DNA of 50,246 nucleotides from Pseudomonas sp. RIT-PI-r (GCF_001297015.1 NZ_LIGE01000045.1:1-50246); one strand, 5' to 3'; positions 9,965-16,734 are shown, numbered from the stretch's first letter. Notes: a model not told the origin generated them from the letters alone. Made by a program: numbers and translations.

Positions 9965-9976
9965 GCAAGCAGAACC

Positions 9977-10420
9977 ATGCATAAATACCAAGACTTGATA
10001 ACGAAACTCGATAACTCCGACGAAGAAACATTTTGGCTCGGACCCGCCACTGCCGAGCAAATTAAAAAACTCGAGAACATTCTAGGCATAAAGCTGCCTG
10101 AAGATTTCGTTGACTTCTTGAGTGTATGCGGTGGTGGTGCAGCAGACTTAGAAATATGCGGAATTGAGAATAATGATGCAACTCTAGATAACGGCGGAAC
10201 TGTAAATTACAGCACCATGTACTGCCGTTCAGAGTTCGAATTACCTAGTCATTTTGCCGTCATTTATTTAAAAGACGACGAAGTTTGCTGGGCAATTGAT
10301 TGCGGCCCCACGAAAAATGGACAGGTCATTAGCTACGATCTATTTAAGCGCAAACCGTCTAAGAAAATAGCGGAAAACTTCTATTCATTCTTTGAGGAAT
10401 ACGTCAAACTCAGAACTTAA
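9977..10420 (+). CDS. Second SMI1/KNR4 (SUKH) family immunity protein, orphan
   Basis: A 147-residue SUKH protein: WLGPATAEQIKKLENILG helix, then IKLPEDFVDFLSVCGGGA with the family Leu-Pro and Gly-rich turn around residues 37-55, a central beta region, and the ISYDLFKRKPSKKIAENFYS closing strand and helix. It is only distantly like the SUKH gene at 8621, so it belongs to a different toxin. No toxin precedes it: the IS remnant ends 12 bases upstream, so its partner was probably lost in that insertion or deletion. It is acidic, cytoplasmic and AT-rich. Likely an orphan immunity gene. Confidence 0.87.
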   Translation: MHKYQDLITKLDNSDEETFWLGPATAEQIKKLENILGIKLPEDFVDFLSVCGGGAADLEICGIENNDATLDNGGTVNYSTMYCRSEFELPSHFAVIYLKDDEVCWAIDCGPTKNGQVISYDLFKRKPSKKIAENFYSFFEEYVKLRT

Positions 10421-10477
10421 CTTTCAACCGTGAGTTATCTAGTAAGCAGTCGAGGCATTCCACATTATATATTCTAG

Positions 10478-10545
10478 ATGCGTGAGGTACCCATTGCAAT
10501 TTCCGATGTAAAATTTATGAATCCTGCTGGTCAGCACCAGACAAA
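10478..10545 (+). pseudogene. Short toxin-tip remnant A (VKFMNPAGQH motif)
   Basis: About 23 codons (MREVPIAISDVKFMNPAGQ onward to HQTKG) preceded by a stop codon and ended by the palindromic repeat at 10543. They match the remnant at 11245-11310 (ELRTAIAEVKFVNPTGHH, then GGKG), so both derive from one toxin family. There is no ribosome site and no remaining domain. It is read here as the scar of a displaced RHS tip whose immunity gene may be the one at 10686. Confidence 0.6.
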
Positions 10546-10594
10546 AGGGGACAAATTTATTTTCGACACACTGAAAATAAATCTGTCCCCTTTT
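10543..10594. repeat. 52-bp palindromic repeat, copy 1
   Basis: Left arm 10543-10564 and right arm 10573-10594, 22 bases each, around an 8-base centre. The left arm has ACAAAT where the consensus is ACAGAT, giving one mismatch. The arms AAAAGGGGAC... and ...GTCCCCTTTT would fold into a long hairpin. It directly ends toxin remnant A. Confidence 0.92.
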
Positions 10595-10616
10595 CTGCTT
10601 GCCCCCTTTTCCACTC

Positions 10617-10639
10617 AAATAAATCCGTCCCCTTTTCTC
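10617..10639. repeat. Solo right half-arm of the palindromic repeat
   Basis: AAATAAATCCGTCCCCTTTT, a right arm without its left partner, 22 bases after copy 1. The intervening bases (TGCCCCCTTTTCCACTC) resemble another broken arm, so this looks like a small tandem of decayed repeats just before the gene at 10686. Confidence 0.75.
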
Positions 10640-10685
10640 GTAAAGAGGATGGTACGATCACGCTAATACCACCTGGAGAATTTCC

Positions 10686-11117
10686 ATGATATTTAAATCA
10701 GCCGGCACAGAAGTCAATCTAAACACGGTCACTTACAGGAGCCTTGGCTTCGGTGAGAAATCAATTCTCGAAACAAAAAAATACGAAATGACGATAAACA
10801 ACGATGAGTTCCCGGAAAACTTCATCAACCATGCAAACTCATTTATTGTCGAATGCAAAATTGATGACTCTGAGCAAGGCTACGCTGACATTCCCGAACT
10901 AAAAAAAATAGGTTATCCAACCTTTAATGAAATTTTAAACGACCATCACAATTTGGCTGCCAGCCTTATAAAAGATTATCTTTACTTCGAGCTTTTTTAC
11001 TTCTTATTCCCCAACTCAAGAGAGCTTAAGGTGGTTATTAACAGCATCGAAGACATAAAATCAGATGGAAGATCAATTACAATCACGGGCGACACGTATC
11101 CAGTTCAGAAAATTTAG
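10686..11117 (+). CDS. Unrecognised small protein, candidate orphan immunity protein
   Basis: A 143-residue AT-rich gene with a good ribosome site (CTGGAG, ten bases before ATG). I do not recognise the family. It is acidic, with beta-rich halves (IFKSAGTEVNLNTVTYRSLG at the start, SITITGDTYPV at the end) and a hydrophobic middle helix (YLYFELFYFLF) that is too aromatic and short to be a clear membrane span. It lies between two palindromic repeats and follows toxin remnant A, the position held by immunity genes elsewhere in this array. Immunity function is inference from position, size and composition. Confidence 0.6.
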   Translation: MIFKSAGTEVNLNTVTYRSLGFGEKSILETKKYEMTINNDEFPENFINHANSFIVECKIDDSEQGYADIPELKKIGYPTFNEILNDHHNLAASLIKDYLYFELFYFLFPNSRELKVVINSIEDIKSDGRSITITGDTYPVQKI

Positions 11118-11175
11118 AAAATCAAATCTACAACTCAAAGGAGAAAAACTACAATTGCAATGACAAAAAAAACAG

Positions 11176-11227
11176 AAAAGGGGACAGATTTATTTTCTAC
11201 AAACTGAAAATAAATCTGTCCCCTTTT
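11176..11227. repeat. 52-bp palindromic repeat, copy 2 (perfect arms)
   Basis: AAAAGGGGACAGATTTATTT (with TC to follow) at 11176-11197 and its exact complement at 11206-11227 around an 8-base centre (TACAAACT). This is the best-preserved copy and defines the consensus. It immediately precedes toxin remnant B, and the remnant's reading frame runs open through it. Confidence 0.95.
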
Positions 11228-11229
11228 CT

Positions 11230-11451
11230 GCTGAGCAGATCTATGAGCTACGGACCGCGATTGCTGAAGTGAAATTTGTGAACCCTACTGGTCATCATGG
11301 GGGCAAAGGGTCCACAAAAGTACATAATGAAATACTTAAAATAATTGACAATTCGAAAGATTACGGCGAGTTCCGACAGGGCCTCAATGAGTGGGCGGGT
11401 CGGAGGTTAGAAGGTGGAGTTGACTCTCTCCCATCCGGCCTTAAAAATTGA
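11230..11451 (+). pseudogene. Toxin-tip remnant B, the C-terminal ~73 residues of an RHS-type toxin
   Basis: The frame reads AEQIYELRTAIAEVKFVNPT, then GHHGGKGSTKVHNEILKII and later DYGEFRQGLNEWAGRRLEGG, ending PSGLKN. It has no start of its own; a GTG at 11269 lacks a ribosome site. The His-His and the conserved VKFVNPTGHH motif shared with remnant A suggest a nuclease-like toxin C-terminus. It ends 10 bases before the ATG of an Imm22-type gene, the normal toxin-immunity spacing, so the two are probably an old cognate pair. The upstream part of the toxin and all RHS core have been replaced by the palindrome. Confidence 0.7.
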
Positions 11452-11461
11452 GGAGAAAAAG

Positions 11462-11851
11462 ATGAGTAATAAAAAAACAGTATCAATTTGGACTGCAAAC
11501 GCCGACTGGCAGCAATCCACTCTTCGGGAAATAGTGACGCCTGCCTATTCTGACGATGGAGAATCTCTAGGATCGGAGTTCAGCAATGCATTTTCTCTGG
11601 GCTTTATTGACGACGACTTTATTGAAGCTGATTTCGTAGAGCCAACTAAAAATTTGGAAAAAGCAATCGAGGATTTTTCTTATGACTCCGATATCATCGC
11701 TGAAATAAAAAGAAAAACCTCTCTACTTCACCTGAAAAAAATAAACACTGTTATTGCAATTTACAATTGTGCTTATAAAGGAAAAACCACAACTTCCATA
11801 TTACGAGGCATCGAATTTACATATCGAGGTCAGTTTAAATATCAAGATTAG
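11462..11851 (+). CDS. Imm22-type immunity protein
   Basis: A 129-residue acidic protein. The start at 11462 is chosen because GAGGAGAAAAAG gives it a strong ribosome site; an earlier in-frame start at 11414 would overlap the toxin remnant and lacks one. The pattern KKTVSIWTANADW, then PAYSDDGESLGSEFSNAF, FIDDDFIEADF and IEDFSYDSDI fits the immunity-22 family (VSLWxGNF ... DGD ... SxF ... DEDFxEA ... SY), judged by eye. It neighbours toxin remnant B, its likely former partner. No signal peptide; cytoplasmic. Confidence 0.75.
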   Translation: MSNKKTVSIWTANADWQQSTLREIVTPAYSDDGESLGSEFSNAFSLGFIDDDFIEADFVEPTKNLEKAIEDFSYDSDIIAEIKRKTSLLHLKKINTVIAIYNCAYKGKTTTSILRGIEFTYRGQFKYQD

Positions 11852-12011
11852 GACACATGAGACGCAACCGATAAAGATTGAAATTTTTACTTTCCTAAGT
11901 GCCCATCGGATGACCTTTACCCTTCAACCTTAAATGCTCGTGACTAGCCTCGTCGATGTCAAAGACAAGCACCCGACGACACCCTTCCTATATGGGTAAT
12001 TGCACCGTAAC
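11852..12011. other. Gene-free stretch in the immunity array
   Basis: No start codon with a plausible frame is present on either strand. Scraps of coding-like sequence (for example LVDVKDKHPTTPF around 11945) suggest that it is the eroded upstream part of the toxin fragment that follows, but stops in every frame prevent a firm call. Confidence 0.35.
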
Positions 12012-12163
12012 GAGGGACAAACCACGTTTTCTTTTTCTGAAGGTAATCTAGAAAATATGGCGATGGCGGAGCACAACAACTCCATCTAGATGGGCAAAAA
12101 GTAAACTTCGACAAACTCGACGTACTTCCGGAAAAAAATGAGAACTTTTTATGTGATTGCTAG
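12012..12163 (+). pseudogene. Decayed toxin C-terminus (frameshifted) before the next small gene
   Basis: Two adjoining frames read like one protein end: NEGQTTFSFSEGNLEN (about 12011-12058), then, after an apparent single-base loss near 12058, YGDGGAQQLHLDGQKVNFDK and so on to a stop at 12161-12163. That stop lies inside the next gene (ATG 12138), so the toxin end overlaps its downstream gene as toxin/immunity pairs often do. Further upstream the frame is broken by stops. I do not recognise the family. The call rests on the protein-like character of the frames and on the context. Confidence 0.45.
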
Positions 12164-12449
12164 TAAGGATATGGAGCCAAACCTCCCGCATAGCTCAAAC
12201 TGGCCAAAGCTTATAGGCTACTCCTTCGCAGATAACTATTTTTACTTATCCGAAGGCAAAGGCCACGGCTTTGCCGCGAACGACATGCCTGAATCGAAGG
12301 CTAAAAGACCAGAATGGCTTGAAATATTTACAGCTTTAGACGCGACTTGGTTCCTCAACATGATTGACAACACTAACTTCACCAGCGAAACGGATTTCCG
12401 TGAAAAATTAACAGCACACATTGGCAACGTAGATATAATATTATTTTGA
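12138..12449 (+). CDS. Unrecognised 103-residue protein, candidate immunity protein
   Basis: A small AT-rich gene (MRTFYVIASKDMEPNLPHSS at the start; aromatic, acidic C-terminus ending NVDIILF). I do not recognise the family. It begins inside the end of the decayed toxin frame, the usual overlap of a toxin with its immunity gene. The upstream sequence is A-rich (GGAAAAAAATG) with only a weak GGA ribosome site. No membrane or export signal. Probably the immunity protein of the decayed toxin. Confidence 0.55.
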   Translation: MRTFYVIASKDMEPNLPHSSNWPKLIGYSFADNYFYLSEGKGHGFAANDMPESKAKRPEWLEIFTALDATWFLNMIDNTNFTSETDFREKLTAHIGNVDIILF

Positions 12450-12488
12450 CCAACTCGAGTTCGGTATTACACCAGCAGGCAGAAGACA

Positions 12489-12540
12489 AAAAGAGAACAG
12501 ATTTATTTTCTACTAACTGAAAATAAATCTGTCCTCTTTT
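12489..12540. repeat. 52-bp palindromic repeat, copy 3 (paired changes in both arms)
   Basis: Left arm 12489-12510 (AAAAGAGAACAGATTTATTT...) and right arm 12519-12540 (...AAATCTGTCCTCTTTT). A G-to-A change in the left arm is matched by C-to-T in the right arm. A second left-arm change leaves a pair that could still form as G-U or A-C in RNA or a mismatch in DNA. The fold is therefore largely kept while the sequence drifts. Confidence 0.92.
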
Positions 12541-12612
12541 CTCTAGTTAACGTGGTCTGCCCCTGAATAATATTGAGACTCGTTGAAAACCTCATAACTG
12601 GAAAAAGCCGCA

Positions 12613-13083
12613 ATGACGACCACTTTTGAAACAGCTTTAGAACTTCATGAAACATCTGACTTCTTTAAAGGCAATGGAAAATATTTTGCTCGCGGCTCTG
12701 ACTGGGGAGATCATCTTTTCATTAGCAACTGGCAGGAAATGTGCGGAGTTTTAAAACACAAAAAAGCAGCACGACACCTGCTGACAACTATATTTCAAAA
12801 TTATGCAGAACACTTAAAAGAAGATTATTCAGATGCGGAAGGATTGCTTTCAAACATAAGCGCTTACTACACACTTAAAAGCAAAATCGAATTTCTGTCA
12901 GACAATAATTACGACTTGGTTGAGAGCCTTGACGAAAACAGCAAAAAAACCATAGGGAAATTATTCCGCCTTCTTAGACAGCATTACGACATAAAAAACG
13001 AACTCTTGCCAAAATACAAATTCAATGATGAGATCAAGCGATTAAAACTCAAAGGCTGTCTAATTGACCTCGAACACCTTTGA
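12613..13083 (+). CDS. Unrecognised 156-residue protein, candidate orphan immunity protein
   Basis: An AT-rich gene preceded by GAAAAAGCCGCA and a weak ribosome site. The protein is mostly helical and charged (IKNELLPKYKFNDEIKRLKL near the end), with a Trp-rich N-terminal part (FARGSDWGDHLFISNWQEM). I recognise no family. It lies just after palindrome copy 3 with no toxin in front, so it is either an orphan immunity gene or an unrelated small cargo gene. Its base composition matches the rest of the array and differs from the chromosome that starts near 13.1 kb. Confidence 0.55.
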   Translation: MTTTFETALELHETSDFFKGNGKYFARGSDWGDHLFISNWQEMCGVLKHKKAARHLLTTIFQNYAEHLKEDYSDAEGLLSNISAYYTLKSKIEFLSDNNYDLVESLDENSKKTIGKLFRLLRQHYDIKNELLPKYKFNDEIKRLKLKGCLIDLEHL

Positions 13084-13140
13084 GCAGTATTTAATGCGAC
13101 TACCTCACACCACCGCACGATCAATACTTGACCAGTCCTC

Positions 13141-13638
13141 ATGAATAAACATCAGATCACTTTAGCCAATGGATGGACAGCAACCTTTGATAACAACGGT
13201 GAATTCCGTATGGGAGCCGAAGGTTGGAGCTTGTCTTTGCAAGGGCCGGACGGCAGGAATATTCATTACTTCGCGGATCAGATCATTCTGGTCAACGATG
13301 ACGACGGCACCCAGGCAAATTCATGCCTGCGTCTATCTACTGATGGTGTTTACGGTTATTTGAGTACAGCCGTTGATAGCTGCTGGGTGATCGATTTTTC
13401 GCGATGCATGATCGCTCCCCATCGGGTAAGCATCTATCACTACCATGACGCCTACGATGAAAGCGTCGCAGCTTACGAGCAGCCGGCCTTCAAACGCGCG
13501 AGGCAATACATCAGCGTTGTTGGAAAGTACATTTATCTGACCTTCCCTCTAACCAAAGATGAGGACTTTCCCAAGGTATGGGAGGAGTACCTCTCGATAC
13601 GCAGACGCCAGCTGGATGAGTTGTATTTCAGAAACTGA
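13141..13638 (+). CDS. Hypothetical protein at the edge of the toxin/immunity array
   Basis: A 165-residue protein of higher GC than the previous immunity genes. It is beta-rich in the first half (ITLANGWTATFDNNGEFRMG; WSLSLQGPDGRNIHYFADQ) with a His/Tyr-rich middle (VSIYHYHDAYDESVAAYEQP) and a basic C-terminal helix. No family recognised, no signal peptide. It ends about 40 bases from the convergent VanW gene. It may be the last immunity gene of the array, with the boundary to core chromosome falling just before or after it. Confidence 0.6.
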   Translation: MNKHQITLANGWTATFDNNGEFRMGAEGWSLSLQGPDGRNIHYFADQIILVNDDDGTQANSCLRLSTDGVYGYLSTAVDSCWVIDFSRCMIAPHRVSIYHYHDAYDESVAAYEQPAFKRARQYISVVGKYIYLTFPLTKDEDFPKVWEEYLSIRRRQLDELYFRN

Positions 13639-13677
13639 TCGAAGGGCGCCATCGTCAGCGAAGTGCTTTCACGTGCC

Positions 13678-14490
13678 CTACCCGATCAACTCATCTGCCA
13701 CGTCATACTTAACCACCACCCGATTCCGATACAATCTCACCCTCTCCACCAATTCCCCAACCTGCCCCTTCTCCCGCACCTCCCGCCAAATCTCATTCTC
13801 CCGATACACCCGCGCCCCCTCCCGCACAAACCGGTGCGCCTCTTGAAACACGTGATAGCGATACTCCCTCACCCGATCACACAACAACTCCCCTTCGAGT
13901 TGCGTCTCGCCGACGTTCAACTTCAGCTGAAAGCTCCGATCCGTCGGGTTATGCAGCACCAGATCAACGTAGTTGTAGAAAATCGCCGCCCCGGACCCGA
14001 ACGGCAGCACCCGCCCTTCATCCGGAAACGGGTCGAAGCTGTGGTTGGAACGCTCGACCACCACCAGCGGTGAATGAATCGCCATCCAGTGGATCAGGTT
14101 GCTCAGTTGGCAAATTCCACCGCCTACCCCGCGTCGAGCTTCGCCGAAAGACAGTTCCATGCCTTCAACGTAGCCGCGCTTCAAAGTCGGGCGGCCGACG
14201 AGGCGGCAGAAGGAGAAGTGTTCGCCGGGGGCGATGATGACGCCGTCGATCGCGGCGACGGCGAGTTTCAGGTTGATGACTTTGTTGTGTTGCAGGGCGA
14301 GGTCGGAGTCGCCGAGTTTGCGGATGAGTTTCGAGGTGTGTTTGAGGTAGCGATATGGCAGGCGCTCGGCCGTGGCGACGCGGCGAGCGTAGCGTTTGCC
14401 GGAGCAGCGCCAGGCAATCTGGCGGAACAGTCTTTTTTGCCACACGCGCAGCCAATACAAGGCCGGGTGGTAGAGGGAGAGTGGTTTCAT
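13678..14490 (-). CDS. VanW family protein
   Basis: A VanW-domain protein (270 residues from this start) with the family blocks NLKLAVAAIDGVIIAPGEHF, then SFCRLVGRPT, GYVEGMELSFG, the glycine-rich RRGVGGGICQLSNLIHW with its Cys, and SFDPFPDEGRVLPFG. VanW proteins occur near some vancomycin-resistance operons, but in Pseudomonas they are common housekeeping genes of unknown role, so no resistance is implied. ATG at 14490 (MKPLSLYHPALYWLR) is preferred; in-frame ATGs at 14544 and 14583 would add 18 or 31 residues and no start has a strong ribosome site. It is divergent from the glycosyltransferase at 14701. Confidence 0.85.
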   Translation of the reverse strand: MKPLSLYHPALYWLRVWQKRLFRQIAWRCSGKRYARRVATAERLPYRYLKHTSKLIRKLGDSDLALQHNKVINLKLAVAAIDGVIIAPGEHFSFCRLVGRPTLKRGYVEGMELSFGEARRGVGGGICQLSNLIHWMAIHSPLVVVERSNHSFDPFPDEGRVLPFGSGAAIFYNYVDLVLHNPTDRSFQLKLNVGETQLEGELLCDRVREYRYHVFQEAHRFVREGARVYRENEIWREVREKGQVGELVERVRLYRNRVVVKYDVADELIG

Positions 14491-14700
14491 CCGTGACACA
14501 ACGGCGATTGCCGTTTCTTCCTTGAACCGTGATAGGGCACGCATTTTATCCGTTAATGGTTGGCAGCACCGCATGCATTTCATAAACCAGCGGTCTCAAT
14601 TCGACACACTCTGCCGGTTACCCAATCTGCAAATTAAGGTTCGCCTAAGGTTGTCTCGCTAAGATCGCGGCCACGAAACCCTGTCGCCCTTGAATCGCAG

Positions 14701-15519
14701 ATGAGCCCTTCTGTCATGAATGCCTTTAATTTGCCCACCCCACCGCAGGCCAATTTCAGTCTGGTCCTGGTCAACTACAAAACCCTGGACTTGACCCGCA
14801 TGTGCCTGGAGCTTCTGCGCGAGCACGTCACGGAACAGCAGATTCCCGTGTGGGTAGTGGACAACGATTCGGCGGATGCCAGTCTCGATTACTTGCGTTC
14901 TCTGGACTGGATCAACTTGATCGAGCGGCCTTCGCCGGGTAAAGAGGCCGGACATATTGCCCATGGCAAAGCACTGGATCTGGTGCTGGACAAAGTTGCC
15001 ACTGACTACCTGTTTCTACTGCACACCGACACTTTCGTTTACGACAAGGAAGTGTTTTCGATGATGATGCGCGAGTGTACAAAAACGCCGGACATCGCCG
15101 CCGTCGGTTGTGTCGAGCAAATCAATCGCGGGATGTTGCGCGATACCTGGCGTCTAACTTCGCGTTTCTGCAAACACTATGTTCGACGGGCGAAAACGCA
15201 ATTGGGGCTGAAAACCAAAGAGCCAAAACCGTATAGAGAGACTCACCTGAAGAGTTTCTGCACTCTGTGGAATGCACGGTTGATGAAGTCCCAGGGGCTG
15301 CACTTCTGCATGGATGATCGGGTACCGGGTTATACGCTGCAGGATCGGATGTCGGCTCTGGGCTACGGCATCAAATTCCTGTCACCTCGGAAGATTTTCC
15401 ATTATCTGGATCACATCCAGTCCGGAACCGTTGCGGCAGCAGGCACTTACGGCAAGGATCACCGCCGCACGAAGATGTATCAGGCGTCGCTTAAGCGCTT
15501 TCAGGGACAGCGAGCGTAG
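14701..15519 (+). CDS. Family 2 glycosyltransferase
   Basis: A 272-residue GT-A fold enzyme. The N-terminal nucleotide-binding part has FSLVLVNYKTLDLTRMCLEL, the VWVVDNDSADAS strand with the usual Asp-Asn-Asp, and LFLLHTDTF as the DXD-like metal site near residue 111-117. A C-terminal region with DDRVPGYTLQDRM probably binds the acceptor. It has no membrane span, so it is soluble or peripheral. It stands alone, 9 kb from the polysaccharide operon, and is followed within 25 bases by a strong terminator, so it is monocistronic. A second in-frame ATG at 14716 could be the start. The substrate is unknown. Confidence 0.85.
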   Translation: MSPSVMNAFNLPTPPQANFSLVLVNYKTLDLTRMCLELLREHVTEQQIPVWVVDNDSADASLDYLRSLDWINLIERPSPGKEAGHIAHGKALDLVLDKVATDYLFLLHTDTFVYDKEVFSMMMRECTKTPDIAAVGCVEQINRGMLRDTWRLTSRFCKHYVRRAKTQLGLKTKEPKPYRETHLKSFCTLWNARLMKSQGLHFCMDDRVPGYTLQDRMSALGYGIKFLSPRKIFHYLDHIQSGTVAAAGTYGKDHRRTKMYQASLKRFQGQRA

Positions 15520-15542
15520 GCCGGGATGCTTAAAATCGGCAC

Positions 15543-15580
15543 AAACAAAAAGGGCGACTCTAGAGTCGCCCTTTTTGTTT
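15543..15580. terminator. Strong, symmetrical rho-independent terminator
   Basis: Perfect 18-base arms (AAACAAAAAGGGCGACTC at 15543-15560 and its complement at 15563-15580) around a two-base TA. The stem has a GC-rich middle with A/T runs on both outer sides, so it can stop transcription in either direction. It lies 24 bases after the glycosyltransferase stop codon. Confidence 0.92.
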
Positions 15581-15856
15581 GCAGAATTTGTATACAACCA
15601 CTTTCTGAAGGTGTTCGCCCAGTGTAATGGCCTGGCAATCCATGCACCGGTAAAGAGCCCTGACACTGGGCGAACGGAGGGGATTTTAATAGAAGTTGGC
15701 GCTTATGTCGTCATTGATAAAGATGAAATTTATGTACTAGAAAGTTAAAAAGTGTGTATCGCCGATATTTACCGAGAAACTTCCGACAACACACTTTTAT
15801 ATGATTGTTCTCATACCTAAACCTGTACAAGAACAATCACTCTGTAGAGTTAATGC
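15581..15856. other. Gene-free stretch containing a possible structured RNA
   Basis: No convincing gene is seen. The main structure is a 13-bp perfect inverted repeat, GTTCGCCCAGTGT (15613-15625) and ACACTGGGCGAAC (15663-15675), around a 37-base loop. A short frame after it (GTAATAGAAGTTGGCG region to 15748) has no ribosome site of note. The rest (15750-15850) is AT-rich, with CACACTTTTATATGATTG as a possible promoter-like stretch. I do not recognise a known Pseudomonas small RNA. Confidence 0.4.
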
Positions 15857-16441
15857 TCAACTTTCGTGTTGACTGGTCACTTTTAAGATATCGGTGTAAG
15901 TGACGATGACGCTCTGCCCTTCTTTCAAATCTTTCAGTTTGGCTTGAATTTCAGGCTTTTTCACGTCGAGGACTTTCGATACGCCCGCCGGGTTTTGCAG
16001 GGTCACCTGATTTGTCTTCAAATCAATTTTGGTGATTTTCAATTGCACCTGAACCTGACGGTACGCTTCACCACCGGGGTTATCACTGCCCGGGGCCTTA
16101 CGCAGCTCACCGGTACGTTCGGTGGTGCCAGGCAGACCTTTATCCACATCGGTGTCGAGGTAGGCGGCGACGGAACGCTGCACTTCGATGTTGACCTGAT
16201 CGCCGGCCTTGAGATTGGCGAGGTTTTTCGCCTTGTCGCTGAGCTGAACATGAACCGGCTTGCCTTCGGCGCCTTCGAGCACAACCTGATGGTTAGCGGC
16301 ATCGACGGAGATCACTTTGGTGGTGACCTGATCTGCTTCAACAGTGGCAGACAGCGGAATATCGGCAGCCAGGGCGCCGAAGCTGGTGGCGGACAGTACG
16401 GTTGCGAGGGTGATGGCCTTGGCCAGTGCGTTGAGCTTCAT
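15857..16441 (-). CDS. Secreted hypothetical protein with signal peptide
   Basis: A 194-residue precursor. The start is ATG at 16441, because it yields a clear signal peptide (MKLNALAKAITLATVLSATS, cleaved after FGALAA); a longer frame upstream reads as arginine/proline-rich noise. The mature part is beta-rich, with repeats of the type VEADQVTTKVISVDAANHQV, VQVQLKITKIDLKTNQVTLQ and GDQVNIEV, suggesting two related OB- or barrel-like units in the periplasm. It resembles Pseudomonas conserved secreted proteins without known function. It is separate from the two small genes upstream (gap about 85 bases). Confidence 0.85.
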   Translation of the reverse strand: MKLNALAKAITLATVLSATSFGALAADIPLSATVEADQVTTKVISVDAANHQVVLEGAEGKPVHVQLSDKAKNLANLKAGDQVNIEVQRSVAAYLDTDVDKGLPGTTERTGELRKAPGSDNPGGEAYRQVQVQLKITKIDLKTNQVTLQNPAGVSKVLDVKKPEIQAKLKDLKEGQSVIVTYTDILKVTSQHES

Positions 16442-16526
16442 AAGCAATACTTTCCCTGTGATGAATGGCAGCGCCCGGCGCCGAATTGGCTTCGGCGACG
16501 AACGTGCCACTGAGCATAGACGCTGT

Positions 16527-16724
16527 TCAGGGCTTGGCTTTGGTTTGTGTCGAGGAGGTCTGTTGTTTTGCGGTGTCCTGCGCGGTGGATTCGCCGCTGG
16601 GCGTGCCTTTGCCGCTGTTTTCACGCTGTTTCGGGTCGGTGGGCCGCAGGGCGTCGTTGTCGCGTTCGGTTTCGCCCGGTGGGCGGGGTTCGTCGGGGTG
16701 TTCGCCTTGGGTGATCGGTTTCAT
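16527..16724 (-). CDS. Small hydrophilic, probably disordered protein (65 residues)
   Basis: ATG at 16724 with a good ribosome site (GAGGACAACCC). The protein is almost entirely charged and polar (MKPITQGEHPDEPRPPGETE; ending STQTKAKP), with Pro, Gly, Glu and Thr dominating and no hydrophobic core, so it is likely disordered, as in small stress-associated proteins. It follows the 16977 gene by 10 bases on the same strand and is probably co-transcribed. Its function is unknown. Confidence 0.65.
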   Translation of the reverse strand: MKPITQGEHPDEPRPPGETERDNDALRPTDPKQRENSGKGTPSGESTAQDTAKQQTSSTQTKAKP

Positions 16725-16734
16725 CGGGTTGTCC

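Noticed and set aside
10543..12540. Palindromes as a CRISPR array
   Set aside because: Copies are far apart with genes between them, are self-complementary over their whole length and have no spacer pattern or cas genes.
10543..12540. Palindromes as simple terminators of the immunity genes
   Set aside because: They could stop transcription, but half copies inside reading frames and at the RHS breakpoint show they move or recombine; the terminator role alone does not explain them.
13678..14583. VanW gene as a vancomycin-resistance determinant
   Set aside because: VanW alone does not give resistance, no other van genes are nearby, and the family is widespread in pseudomonads.
16442..16624. 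N-terminal extension of the secreted protein gene
   Set aside because: The extra 61 residues are Arg/Pro-rich with no ribosome site, while the internal ATG gives a normal signal peptide.
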